A DNA stretch of 64,000 nt from NCBI GenBank assembly GCA_963810815.1, contig CAWEPB010000014.1, forward strand, positions 105,022 to 169,021. Direction: 5' to 3'. This DNA is from CAVQWT01 sp963810815. Lineage in GTDB: Bacteria > Pseudomonadota > Gammaproteobacteria > Burkholderiales > Casimicrobiaceae. The notes beneath the pieces are model-generated. The model ran no database searches, was not told where the DNA came from, and worked only from the letters and a program-made list of their open reading frames with translations. Numbering within the stretch: the stretch's first letter is position 1; the number at the start of each line of letters is the position of its first letter. Positions 40,565-53,465 of the stretch are shown one piece after another. Both the position numbers and the translations under genes were made by a program.

Positions 40565-41787
40565 CCGGGCGGGGCACCGCGGCGGTGGCGCTGGCGGTCA
40601 CCCTCGCGATCCAGGTCTTCACCTCGCTGGCGGGCACGGCGACCGCCGTGCTGGCGCCGGCGATCGCTAGCGATGCGGGCGTCGCGCCGGCGCTGGTGGG
40701 GGTGTTCGTCGGCCTGGTCTACTGCGGCGCGATGGCGGCGAGCCTGATGTCGGGGCGCGCGATCGAGCGCCTCGGCCCGATCCGGGTCTCGCAGATCTGC
40801 GTGCTCCTCTGCGCCGGTGGCCTGGCGCTGGTGCCGCTGGCGACCGGAACCGCGGGCGCGGCGGCGGCGCTGGTCGTCGGGGCGCTGGTGATCGGCCTGG
40901 GGTACGGACCCATCACGCCGGCGTCCTCGCAGGTCCTCGCGCGCACCGCGCCGCCGGAACGGATGGCGCTGACCTTTTCGATCAAGCAGACCGGCGTACC
41001 CGCGGGCGCGGCGCTGGCGGGCGCCACGCTGCCGGCGCTGGCGCTGTCCTTCGGCTGGCGGCCCGCGTTGTTCGCCGTCGTCGCGATCGGCCTGGTCATC
41101 GCGCTGGCCGCCGAGCCGTCGCGCAAGGTGCTGGACACCGCGGCCCGCGACCCCGACGCGCCGCGGGCCCGGGGCGGGATCGTCGGACCGCTGCGACGGG
41201 TGCTCGCCGACCGGACGCTGCGCGAACTCGCGCTCGTCTCGTTCGGCTACGCCGCGACGCAGGTGTCGCTGACCAGCTTCCTCGTCGTCTATCTCGTCGA
41301 CGGTCTCGGCCATTCGCTGGTCGCCGCCGGCCTGGCCCTGACCGTGGCGACGATCGGCGGTGTCGTCGGTCGCGTCGTGTGGGGCGCGCTGGCCGACCGG
41401 CTGGCGGCGCCTCGCGAGGTGCTCGCGGGGCTGGGCATCGCGGCCGCGCTGGCGGCGTTCACGACCGCCTCGTTCGGCGCCGACTGGCCGTGGCCACTGG
41501 TCGTCGCCGTGGGCGCCGCGTTCGGCGCGACGGCGATCGGCTGGAACGGGGTCCAGCTGGCCGAACTCGCCCGCCATGCGCCTCCCGGCCAGGCCGGCGC
41601 GATCACCGGGGGCGCCGGGGTCATCACGTTCGCCGGCGTGGTCGTGGGGCCGCCGTCGTTCGCGCTGCTGGCGTCGCTGGCCGGCAGCTACCGCGCGGGA
41701 TTCGCCGCGATCGGGATCGTCTCGCTGGGATGCGGGCTTTGGCTGCTTCGATCCGGTCGAGAGCGTGCGCTCACTGACTTGTCCTGA
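40561..41787 (+). CDS. Major facilitator superfamily permease
   Basis: A 408-residue inner-membrane protein with about twelve hydrophobic segments. The MFS motif-A-like loops are visible in the first half (LMSGRAIERLGPIR) and the second half (VVWGALADRLAAPREV). IKQTGVPAGAALAGATLPAL resembles the CynX/NimT-like group and similar anion or drug permeases, but I cannot name a substrate. The ATGA overlap with fau suggests co-expression without implying function. A hydrophilic loop at about 190-215 separates the two halves. Confidence 0.82.
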   Translation: MTGRGTAAVALAVTLAIQVFTSLAGTATAVLAPAIASDAGVAPALVGVFVGLVYCGAMAASLMSGRAIERLGPIRVSQICVLLCAGGLALVPLATGTAGAAAALVVGALVIGLGYGPITPASSQVLARTAPPERMALTFSIKQTGVPAGAALAGATLPALALSFGWRPALFAVVAIGLVIALAAEPSRKVLDTAARDPDAPRARGGIVGPLRRVLADRTLRELALVSFGYAATQVSLTSFLVVYLVDGLGHSLVAAGLALTVATIGGVVGRVVWGALADRLAAPREVLAGLGIAAALAAFTTASFGADWPWPLVVAVGAAFGATAIGWNGVQLAELARHAPPGQAGAITGGAGVITFAGVVVGPPSFALLASLAGSYRAGFAAIGIVSLGCGLWLLRSGRERALTDLS

Positions 41788-41826
41788 GTACATTTTGGAA
41801 ATAATTTCCACTTCATGCTAAGGTGC
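41781..41826 (+). promoter_or_regulatory. AT-rich promoter/operator patch upstream of aceE
   Basis: This is one of the most AT-rich stretches in the window. It contains the 15-bp palindrome TGGAAATAATTTCCA (41798-41812, 7-bp arms). Possible boxes are TTGTCC (41781-41786) with TAATTT (41804-41809) at 17 nt, or TTGGAA (41797-41802) with an extended TGC-TAAGGT (41821-41826) at 18 nt. The palindrome overlaps either choice and so could be an operator. It lies about 150 nt before aceE. Confidence 0.5.
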
Positions 41827-41963
41827 CGCCGCGGACGGCGAATCCGACCCCTGCCGCGACGCCGCTGCGGCGCAGCGATGCATTGGCCGAAGCCGGCGCA
41901 TACAATCTGACGACAACCCGAGCGTCGCCGATCGTCGCGATGCCTTTCCAGGAGGAGTGCGCG

Positions 41964-44633
<2,670 letters not shown>

Positions 44634-44646
44634 CGGAGCGCCGACC

Positions 44647-44883
44647 ATGAGCACGATCGAAGTCAAGGTTCCGGACATCGGCGACTTCACCGACGTCCCC
44701 GTCATCGAGGTGCTGGTGAAGCCGGGCGACACCGTTGCCGCCGAGGATTCGCTGGTCACGCTGGAGTCGGACAAGGCCACGATGGACGTGCCCTCGCCGG
44801 CCGCCGGCACGGTGAAGGAAGTCCACGTCAAGGTCGGCGACAAGCTGAGCCAGGGCTCGCTGGTGCTGCTGCTCGAAGCCGCC
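44647..44883 (+). repeat. Lipoyl-domain DNA repeat, copy 1 (aceF)
   Basis: These 237 nt recur at 46122-46358 in lpdA with only four differences, all synonymous (in the codons for T3, V30, P49 and A79), so the 79-residue proteins are identical. The sequences diverge right after this block. Confidence 0.95.
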
Positions 44884-45949
44884 GAGGGCGGCGCCGCGAA
44901 GCCGGCACCGGCCGCGCCCCCTGCCCGCGGCACCCGCGGCCGCGCCCGCCGCAGCGGCGGCGCCGGTCGCCCCCGCCGCGCCGCGACCGGCGCCGGTTCC
45001 TGCCACAGCGCCCGTGGACGCCGAGGCGCTCAAGGGCGCGCACGCGTCGCCGTCGGTGCGGAAGTTCGCCCGCGAGCTCGGCGTCGACGTGTCGAAGGTC
45101 ACCGGCACCGGGCCGAAGGGCCGCATCCTGCAGGACGACGTGCAGGCCTTCGTCAAGAAGGTGATGTCCGGCCAGGGTGCGCCGGCGGCGGGCGGCGCGA
45201 TCACCGGAGGCGGCGCGCTCAACCTGCTGCCCTGGCCGCAGGTCGACTTCGCCAAGTTCGGCGCCGTCGAATCGAAGCCGCTGTCGCGGATCAAGAAGCT
45301 CTCCGGCGCCAACCTCGCGCGCAACTGGGTGATGATTCCGCACGTCACGCAGTTCGACGAGGCCGACATCACCGAGCTCGAGGCGCTGCGCGTCCGCCTC
45401 AACAAGGAGAACGAGAAAGCCGGCATCAAGCTGACGATGCTCGCGTTCCTGATCAAGGCCAGCGTCTCGGCGCTGAAGAAGTTCCCCGACTTCAACGCCT
45501 CGCTGGACGGTGAGAACCTCGTCTACAAGCAGTACTTCCACATCGGCTTCGCCGCCGACACGCCCAACGGCCTGGTCGTTCCGGTGCTCAAGAACGCCGA
45601 CCAGAAGGGCGTGCTGCAGATCGCGAAGGAAATGGGCGAGCTGTCGGCGAAGGCGCGCGACGGCAAGCTCGGTCCCGCCGACATGCAGGGCGGCTGCTTT
45701 TCGATCTCGTCGCTCGGCGGCATCGGCGGCACGGCGTTCACGCCGATCATCAACGCGCCCGAAGTCGCGATCCTCGGCGTGTCGAAGAGCGCGACCAAGC
45801 CGGTCTGGGACGGCAAGGCCTTCGCGCCGCGGATGATGCTGCCGCTGTCGCTGTCGTACGATCACCGCGTCATCGACGGCGCCGCCGCCGCGCGCTTCAC
45901 CGCCTATCTGGCCACGCTGCTCGGCGACCTGCGCCGCGCGGTCCTGTAG
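44647..45949 (+). CDS. aceF: Pyruvate dehydrogenase E2 (dihydrolipoamide acetyltransferase), with a one-base insertion
   Basis: Core of the complex; transfers acetyl from lipoyl to CoA. It has one lipoyl domain (1-79, lipoylated K43 in ESDKATM), an Ala/Pro linker, a peripheral-subunit-binding domain (ASPSVRKFARELGVDVSKVT) and a catalytic domain ending with the active-site H and D in SYDHRVIDGAAAARF. The frame changes in the linker: a C5 run at 44917-44921 appears to have one C too many. With four C the linker reads AAPLPAAPAA and the whole is 433 residues. Without correction the product stops after the linker. This is most likely a homopolymer error. Confidence 0.92.
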
Positions 45950-45952
45950 GCT

Positions 45953-46069
45953 GGAAGGTCGAGGTCAAGGTCAAGGTCAACTCAAAGCGCGAAGGCGCGA
46001 AGACGCGAAGAGTCTATGAAAAACTTCGCGCCTTGGTGTCTTCGCGTCAGGCGTTGAACTTGACCTTCC
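45953..46069. repeat. Intergenic palindromic repeat between aceF and lpdA
   Basis: Three tandem copies of an 8-mer CGCGAAGG/A (45988-46011) face complementary blocks on the right side: AAGGCGCGAAG (45992-46002) pairs with 46024-46034 and GACGCGAAG (46002-46010) with 46040-46048. Outer GGAAGGTC/GACCTTCC (45953-45960/46062-46069) closes the structure. A short AAGGTC-type 6-mer repeat precedes it. It looks like a REP-type extragenic element. Confidence 0.75.
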
Positions 46070-46121
46070 CCCCGCAAGACGCCACCACCGCCACCCCGCA
46101 CGCACCGCTAGCGAGACACTG

Positions 46122-47942
<1,821 letters not shown>

Positions 47943-47985
47943 CGCCGGCGGAGGGGGCCGCGGTCCGCGGGCGGCCGCGGGAACG

Positions 47986-48792
47986 CTACAGGTAGCCGCT
48001 TACGTACAGCGTCGGGCCGCTGAACTTGAAGTTCGCGTCGCCGCGCCAGTCGGCCTTGTTCGAATCGACGTTGAAGTCGATGTAGCGGTAGCCGATGCCG
48101 ACGCCGAAACCCATCGGCAGCGTGTACTCGACCGAAGCCCCCGCGTTCCAGAAGCTGCCGCTGATGTCGTTGTAGGTCAGACCGAACCAGTCGACGCGCG
48201 CACGCGCAAGCACGTTCGCCGTGAACGCATAGTTCACGTAGGCCCCGACGGTCGGCAGCGGAAACACCTGGCTCGCCCGCACCGACCCGACGTTGTCGGC
48301 CGACAGCGTCGCCTGCAGGTCGTAGCCGTGCACGCCCAGCGCCAGTCCCGCTTCGTGGTCGGCACCCCGCAGGAACGAATAGCCGACGCCGAGCCGGTAC
48401 TGGTCGACCTTGAATTCGCCGGTGACCGTGGTGTTGATCGGGAACGAAACGCCGCCCCACTCGATGGTCCTGTCGAGGCGCTTGCTGCCGTCGTTGGACA
48501 GCCGGAACCACTCGCCATCGATGAGCCAGCGGTCGCCGAGGCGGACGGATGCCTTCACCCAGGGCAATGTCTGGGTGTCGTCGAGACCGACGTCCCGAAC
48601 GAAGTCGACTTCGGTGCCGGCGACGCCGTTGGCCTCGTAGCTGGCGCTGAGGTCGATCGACGGGCGGAAGGCGCCCGCCGACAGCGACAGGGACTTCTTG
48701 AAGTACGGATGGGTGTCCTGCGCCGCGACCGGGGGCGCGCTGGCCGCGGCCAGCGCGACGAGCGCGAGCGAGCTGAGTACGCGTAGGTTCAC
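47986..48792 (-). CDS. Outer-membrane beta-barrel protein of unknown function
   Basis: 268 residues with a clear signal peptide (about 1-24, ending PVAAQ) and alternating amphipathic strands throughout (WVKASVRLGDRWLIDGEWFR, YRLGVGYSFLRGADHEAGLA, GFGVGIGYRYIDFNVDSN). It ends in a short aromatic/hydrophobic motif (TLYVSGYL) as OMPs do, though the final residue is Leu rather than Phe. The size suits a barrel of about 10-12 strands. Start is GTG at 48792. It stands alone, and a TAGAAT box lies about 93 nt upstream. I cannot assign a porin, adhesin or lipid-A-enzyme role. Confidence 0.75.
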   Translation of the reverse strand: MNLRVLSSLALVALAAASAPPVAAQDTHPYFKKSLSLSAGAFRPSIDLSASYEANGVAGTEVDFVRDVGLDDTQTLPWVKASVRLGDRWLIDGEWFRLSNDGSKRLDRTIEWGGVSFPINTTVTGEFKVDQYRLGVGYSFLRGADHEAGLALGVHGYDLQATLSADNVGSVRASQVFPLPTVGAYVNYAFTANVLARARVDWFGLTYNDISGSFWNAGASVEYTLPMGFGVGIGYRYIDFNVDSNKADWRGDANFKFSGPTLYVSGYL

Positions 48793-48884
48793 GATGTGGC
48801 TTTCAACGTTGTGGGAACGGGATCCGAGGCGAACCGGACAGCCCGTTCGGGCCGCCGCCGCATCGCATTCCCATCATTCTTCGG

Positions 48885-48890
48885 ATTCTA
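48885..48890 (-). promoter_or_regulatory. Candidate -10 box of the outer-membrane barrel gene
   Basis: TAGAAT on the minus strand, five of six bases, about 93 nt before the GTG start. No good -35 is seen at normal spacing. Confidence 0.25.
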
Positions 48891-48917
48891 CGCGAGTGCG
48901 GCCACGCGCGCGGCGCG

Positions 48918-50120
48918 TCAGGGCGGGGCTCTCCACCGCAGTCCCGGCGGGTCGGTCATCCAGGGAGAATCCATCAGCGCCTGCCGGTGACCCAGGTCGT
49001 ACAGCTCGCGCATCTTGACCGGGTCGAACAGTTCGTTCCCGACGAGGTCGACGTTTTCGGGAATCGTGACCCAGTTGAATCCGGCCTGCTCCCGCAGCGT
49101 CACGGCGTAGATGCGGAACAGGTCGCCGACCACGGCCGACTTGCTCGCCGACTCGAACGTGCGCAACGCGATGCTCCGCAGCGACCGGCGCGTCGTGTCC
49201 GGCGCCGGCAGCAGCTGCCCGTTGTGGATGATGTAGACCTCCTCGCGCGCCTGACCGCGACCGACACCGGCCCGCGCGGTCGTGAAACTGAACACGCCGC
49301 CGGTGAAGAAGACGCGCGCGCCGACCCCGCCGTCGACGTGCATCTCGTCGTAGCGGCGCCCGCCAGCCTCCACGTCGATGAACACCGGCGGGAACGCGAC
49401 CGGGATCGAAGCCGAGGCCAGCATGACCTGCCGGAACAGGTCCCCGGCTCCCGGCCGGCCGCTGGCCGCGATCAGCCCCATGTTCCAGATCCAGACGCGC
49501 TGCGAGTCCAGGTCCACCGTTGCGATGTACAGCCGCCGGCCGTTGTTGTGCGCCTCCGCGATCTGGCGCAGCAGCCGGGCGTCGACCTGCTGCTCGATCA
49601 TCAGCCGCAGCGGCCCGGTGTCGGCCAGCGATTCGCCGCCGAGGAGCTGCGGGACGATCGACAGCATCCGGAAGATGTTGAGCGACGACGTCGTCGTGTA
49701 GAACTCGGTCAGGGCCTCGTCGTACCCGCTGCCGAGAAACGCAAACGGCGCCATCAATGCGCCGGTCGAGACGCCGGTGACGATCTTGAACGGCGGGCGC
49801 TTGCCGGATTTGGTCCAGCCGACCAGCAACCCGGCGCCGAACGCCCCGTTCGCGCCGCCCCCGGACAGCGCGAGGTGCGCGTAGTGAACGCTTCCGTCCG
49901 GACCGACCGGGAATTCCGCCGCCGATTCCTGCTCGAAGGAGCGGGACAGATCGCGCTCCATGTACGGACTGGGGATGCCCCCCGCCGCGCGGACCTCGGG
50001 CATGTCCGGAATCGCGACCTGGCCCATCAACTCGACCGGCACCGCATTGCGCGGCAGGCTGCCGCAGCCCGCGAGGCCGATCGCGGCGCCGACGACAATG
50101 ACGCGGAGGAGTCCCGGCAC
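48918..50120 (-). CDS. Patatin-like phospholipase, lipoprotein
   Basis: A 400-residue predicted lipid acyl hydrolase. The signal peptide ends in the lipobox LAGC (C19), so it is probably anchored to the outer membrane. The patatin catalytic dyad and oxyanion hole are visible: LSGGGANGAFGAG (86-98), nucleophile S118 in GVSTGAL, and the aspartate in MHVDGGVGARVF. The C-terminal half after about residue 290 is less conserved. It is the downstream neighbour of the SHOCT gene (18 nt), on the same strand as two small membrane-protein genes. Substrates are unknown. Confidence 0.88.
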   Translation of the reverse strand: MPGLLRVIVVGAAIGLAGCGSLPRNAVPVELMGQVAIPDMPEVRAAGGIPSPYMERDLSRSFEQESAAEFPVGPDGSVHYAHLALSGGGANGAFGAGLLVGWTKSGKRPPFKIVTGVSTGALMAPFAFLGSGYDEALTEFYTTTSSLNIFRMLSIVPQLLGGESLADTGPLRLMIEQQVDARLLRQIAEAHNNGRRLYIATVDLDSQRVWIWNMGLIAASGRPGAGDLFRQVMLASASIPVAFPPVFIDVEAGGRRYDEMHVDGGVGARVFFTGGVFSFTTARAGVGRGQAREEVYIIHNGQLLPAPDTTRRSLRSIALRTFESASKSAVVGDLFRIYAVTLREQAGFNWVTIPENVDLVGNELFDPVKMRELYDLGHRQALMDSPWMTDPPGLRWRAPP

Positions 50121-50138
50121 GGGGTCCGTGCGCCCCGA

Positions 50139-50516
50139 TCAGCCGAGCGCCTTGGCCTTCAGGCGGGCGAACTCGTCGGCATTGATGGTGCCGGCGTCGA
50201 GCAGACGTTTCGCGTCGGCGATCTGATCCGCCGGCGATTTCCCCGCCACTTCGCGGATGTACGACTCCGCGTCCGACCGCGCCCGCTGAACCTCGGAGCG
50301 CTGCCTTGCCGCCATGCCGCGGCCGCGGGTCAGGATGTAGACGAGCGACGTCAACACCGGAACGAAGATGAGCCCGATGATCCAGAGCACCTTCGAGCCG
50401 CCCCCCAGGTCGGGATCCCGGAAGAGGTCGACGATGATCTGGAACAGGACCAGAAGGTAGGCGATGAAGATGAAGGTCGATGCGATCAGCAGTATCAGGT
50501 CCCAGAAATTGCTCAA
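50139..50516 (-). CDS. Small membrane protein with PLDc_N-like and SHOCT domains
   Basis: 125 residues. Two transmembrane segments with a PLDc_N-like pattern (LILLIASTFIFIAYLLVLFQ and VLWIIGLIFVPVLTSLVYIL) are followed by a charged helix and a C-terminal SHOCT motif (SPADQIADAKRLLDAGTINA DEFARLKAKALG). SHOCT is a short oligomerisation-type domain of unclear role, common in phage and membrane proteins. It lies between the LapA-like and patatin genes on the same strand. Confidence 0.8.
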   Translation of the reverse strand: MSNFWDLILLIASTFIFIAYLLVLFQIIVDLFRDPDLGGGSKVLWIIGLIFVPVLTSLVYILTRGRGMAARQRSEVQRARSDAESYIREVAGKSPADQIADAKRLLDAGTINADEFARLKAKALG

Positions 50517-50586
50517 GCGGCTTCTCCCATTGTTGTTGTTGGAGTGATCAGGATGGCGGGCGGCGCAGCCCGCAGCGCGACGACGG

Positions 50587-50808
50587 TCAGCGGCGCCCTC
50601 GGGCGCCGCCGATCCAGCTGCGCAGCAGCGCGAGCACGAATCCGCCCGTCAGCATGCCGAGCACGTAGATTCCGACGACCAGCAGCGACACCGGAAGCGT
50701 GATGCTCGACGAGAACAGCGAAACCGTGACGGTTTCGAGATTCTGGAACTTGAACAGCAGGACGAGCCCCGTGAAGACGACGATCAGTCCGATGTACAAA
50801 AACCTCAT
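50587..50808 (-). CDS. LapA-domain small membrane protein
   Basis: 73 residues with two membrane helices (FLYIGLIVVFTGLVLLFKFQ and LPVSLLVVGIYVLGMLTGGF) and the short loop NLETVTVSLFSSSITLPVS between them, matching the LapA (YciS-like, lipopolysaccharide assembly A) domain. It ends Arg-rich. The ATG at 50808 is preceded by GGGGAGG at about 8 nt, which fixes the start. In enterics LapA works with LapB to regulate LpxC turnover; no lapB is adjacent here, so that role is uncertain. Confidence 0.78.
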   Translation of the reverse strand: MRFLYIGLIVVFTGLVLLFKFQNLETVTVSLFSSSITLPVSLLVVGIYVLGMLTGGFVLALLRSWIGGARGRR

Positions 50809-50960
50809 GGCACGACCTCCCCGGTCCCGGATGTGTCGACCGGCGGCGGCCCGGCGGCCGCCGCGATTGCGTGAAATGATACGCCAGATCCGGCCGCTCT
50901 TTCGCGCCCGGCCGGCACGGCCGCGCGGATCGCAGCGCCGACATCGGCCGCCCCGAAAGG

Positions 50961-50990
50961 TGGACGGCGGCATCCGGGCGCGAATATGAT
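50961..50990 (+). promoter_or_regulatory. Candidate promoter of the outer-membrane factor gene
   Basis: TGGACG (50961-50966) and TATGAT (50985-50990, five of six) with an 18-nt spacer, about 105 nt before the ATG at 51101, in the 292-nt gap that divides it from the divergent LapA-like gene. A TATCAT box on the minus strand near 50880 may serve that gene. Confidence 0.4.
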
Positions 50991-51100
50991 TGACGGGTTG
51001 CCCGATGGTCCAGGAAGGCAAGTGCGTCGCGCCAGCGCCGCGCGATGTTGGTGCGTTGCCGGCCCCGACGCCGCCCGGGCATCACCGCAAGGAGACCCAG

Positions 51101-52549
51101 ATGAAGAACCGCGCGCTCGCAGCGCTCGTTGCCGTTGCCCTCGCCGGCTGCACCGTCGGACCGGACTACGTGCGCCCCGCCGTGGACGCGCCGACCGCCT
51201 GGCGGATCGACTACCCGAAGGCCGCCGACGTCGCGAACACGAAGTGGTGGGAGCAGTTCGGCGATCCGGTGCTGAACGACCTGATCGAGACGGCGTTGCG
51301 CGAGAATCGCGACGTGCGAATCGCCGCCGCGCGGGTCGACCAGTTCATCGGTGTCCTCGATTCGTCGCGCTCGCAGTTGTTTCCCCAGATCGGCTACGGC
51401 GGGGACGTCACCCGCGCCAAGGCCAGCCGGGTCGGCCAGCCGCCGATTCCCGCCGGGGCCGACCCGTATTTCACGCTGTACCAGGGGTCGCTCGGCGCGT
51501 CCTGGCAACTCGACCTGTTCGGCCGGGTCCGTCGCCTGAACGAGGCGGCGCAGGCGCAGGTCTACGCGAGCGAGCAGGCGCAGCGGGGGGTCGTGCTGTC
51601 GGTGGTCAGCGGAGTTGCGTCGAGCTACATCGCACTGCGCGCGCTCGACCGGCAGCTCGAGATCGCCCAGGGGACGGCGGCGAACTTCGGCGAGACGGCG
51701 CGCATCTTCGACCTGCGCTTCAAGGCCGGCATCGTGTCGCAGACGGAAGTCGTCCAGATACGCTCGCAGTACCAGCAGGCGCTGGCCGCGATTCCATCCT
51801 TCCAGCTGCAGATCGCGGCCCAGGAGAACCTGATCTCGATCCTGCTCGGACGCAATCCGGAGCCGATCCCGCGGGGGAAGACCATCGACCAGCTGGTCGC
51901 GCCGCTGATTCCGGCGGACCTGCCCTCGGCGCTGCTGCAGCGACGGCCGGACATTCTGCAGGCCGAGCAGAATCTCGTCGCCGCCAACGCCAGCATCGGC
52001 GCAGCGCGCGCGCTCTACTATCCGTCGATCTCGCTGACCGGCGCCCTCGGGACCGCCAGCACGGCGTTCGGCAACTTCCTGACCGGCCCCGCCAGCGCCT
52101 GGGCGCTCGGCGCCGGATTCGCCGGCCCGATCTTCACCTTCGGCGCCATCGAAGGTCAGGTGCGCTCGGCCGAGGCGCAGCAGCAGCAGGCGCTCTTCTT
52201 CTACCAGCAGACGATCTTCAACGCATTCCGCGAAACGAACGACGCGCTGTCGGGCACGCAGCGGAGGATCGAGGAAGTCTCGATGCAGCAACAGCGCGTG
52301 GCGGCCCTGCGGGAGTTCGCGCGGCTTTCCAACCTCAAGTTCGACAAGGGCGTGGCGGGCTACCTCGACGTGCTGATCGCCGAGAACGAACTCTTCGCCG
52401 CCGAGCTTGCCTCGGTGCGCCTGCTCGCCGACCGGTACGTCCAGGTCGTCAACGTCTACCAGGCCATGGGTGGCGGCTGGGTGGACACCGCGGGGGCGAT
52501 CGCGCTGCCGCCGCAAGGCGTGGCCGCCGCGAAGGTCGCCCCGCAGTGA
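51101..52549 (+). CDS. NodT/OprM-type outer-membrane efflux lipoprotein
   Basis: 482 residues. The lipoprotein signal ends in LAGC (C17) followed by the family hallmark TVGPDYVRP, then WWEQFGDPVLNDLIETALRENRDV and two OEP repeats (about 60-250 and 270-460) with LGASWQLDLFGRVRRLNEAA, RRPDILQAEQNLVAANASIG and the second-repeat GAGFAGPIFTFG. It should form a trimeric channel to the outside. GGAGA stands just before the ATG. No adaptor or pump gene adjoins it, so it probably serves a pump encoded elsewhere; the RND gene at 63.6 kb is the nearest candidate besides the set at 19-23 kb, which has its own channel gene. Confidence 0.9.
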   Translation: MKNRALAALVAVALAGCTVGPDYVRPAVDAPTAWRIDYPKAADVANTKWWEQFGDPVLNDLIETALRENRDVRIAAARVDQFIGVLDSSRSQLFPQIGYGGDVTRAKASRVGQPPIPAGADPYFTLYQGSLGASWQLDLFGRVRRLNEAAQAQVYASEQAQRGVVLSVVSGVASSYIALRALDRQLEIAQGTAANFGETARIFDLRFKAGIVSQTEVVQIRSQYQQALAAIPSFQLQIAAQENLISILLGRNPEPIPRGKTIDQLVAPLIPADLPSALLQRRPDILQAEQNLVAANASIGAARALYYPSISLTGALGTASTAFGNFLTGPASAWALGAGFAGPIFTFGAIEGQVRSAEAQQQQALFFYQQTIFNAFRETNDALSGTQRRIEEVSMQQQRVAALREFARLSNLKFDKGVAGYLDVLIAENELFAAELASVRLLADRYVQVVNVYQAMGGGWVDTAGAIALPPQGVAAAKVAPQ

Positions 52550-52571
52550 CGGGCGAGGTCGGCGGCGACGA

Positions 52572-53465
52572 TCAGGCGGCCGCAGCGGGCTCGGCCGGAG
52601 CGCCGGGCCGCGGGACGCCCTTGCGCGAGCCGAACCGGTGGGAGTACACCCACGTGAACTCGGCGCCGAACAGGAAGATCTGCGCCGAGTAATAGACCCA
52701 GAGCAGCACGACGACGAGCGACGCGGCCGCGCCGAAGGCCGACGAGATGCCGGTCCGGCCGATGTAGACGCCGATCAGGTACTTGCCGGCGACGAACAGC
52801 ACCGACGTGAACGCCGCGCCGATCCAGACGTCCTTCCAGTCGATCCGCACGCGCGGCATGGCCTTGTAGATCATCGCGAACACCAGCGTCGACAGCACGA
52901 CGCTTATCGCGAGGTCCATCGCACCCGCCAGCTCGGTCCACGTCTCGAACAGCGGATGCCACCAGCGGTTCAACGCGGCAAGGCCGGCGCTGAACGCCAG
53001 CGACACCATCAGCAGGAACCCGATCCCCAGGATCATCCCGAACGACAGCAGCCGCGCGCGCACGATGCCCCACAGGCCCGGGCTCCGGTGCCTTGCCGGC
53101 GCCCGCCAGATCCGATCGAGCGCGTCCTGCAGTTCGGCGAAGACCGACGTCGCGCCGATGAACAGCACGACCAGGCCGATGACACCCGGCAGCACGCTTT
53201 CGGCCGGCCGGCGCGCGGTCTCGAGCAGGCCATCCACCGCCAGCGCTCCCTGCGCGCCGAGCATGCCGTCGATCTGCTTGAAGATCTCGCCGCGCGCGGC
53301 CTCTTCGCCGATGACCAGTCCGGCGACCGAAATGACGATGAGCAGCAGCGGTGCGATCGAGAACATCGTGTAGAAGGCCAGCGCCGCGCCCATGCTCTGC
53401 GCGTAGTCCTTCACCCACGCGACGGCGGCGGCCTTGAGCAGATCCGCGATATCCCTGTAGTTCAT
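52572..53465 (-). CDS. YihY/BrkB-family inner-membrane protein
   Basis: 297 residues with six predicted membrane segments and the family N-terminus (AAAVAWVKDYAQSMGAALAFYTMFSIAPLLLI). Later segments include VLPGVIGLVVLFIGATSVFA, FGMILGIGFLLMVSLAFSAG and VVVLLWVYYSAQIFLFGAEF, the most conserved part. The family was once called ribonuclease BN in error; its actual role, perhaps transport, is not settled. It converges on the outer-membrane factor gene with a 22-nt gap. Confidence 0.9.
   Translation of the reverse strand: MNYRDIADLLKAAAVAWVKDYAQSMGAALAFYTMFSIAPLLLIVISVAGLVIGEEAARGEIFKQIDGMLGAQGALAVDGLLETARRPAESVLPGVIGLVVLFIGATSVFAELQDALDRIWRAPARHRSPGLWGIVRARLLSFGMILGIGFLLMVSLAFSAGLAALNRWWHPLFETWTELAGAMDLAISVVLSTLVFAMIYKAMPRVRIDWKDVWIGAAFTSVLFVAGKYLIGVYIGRTGISSAFGAAASLVVVLLWVYYSAQIFLFGAEFTWVYSHRFGSRKGVPRPGAPAEPAAAA

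Noticed and set aside
41883..41906. TTGGCC and TACAAT as the aceE promoter
   Set aside because: The spacer is only 12 nt, so the two boxes cannot work together; the TACAAT may still be a -10 with no -35.
47943..47985. Terminator in the GC-rich gap between lpdA and the outer-membrane barrel gene
   Set aside because: CCGCGG motifs repeat there, but no stem of useful length and no T-run could be drawn.
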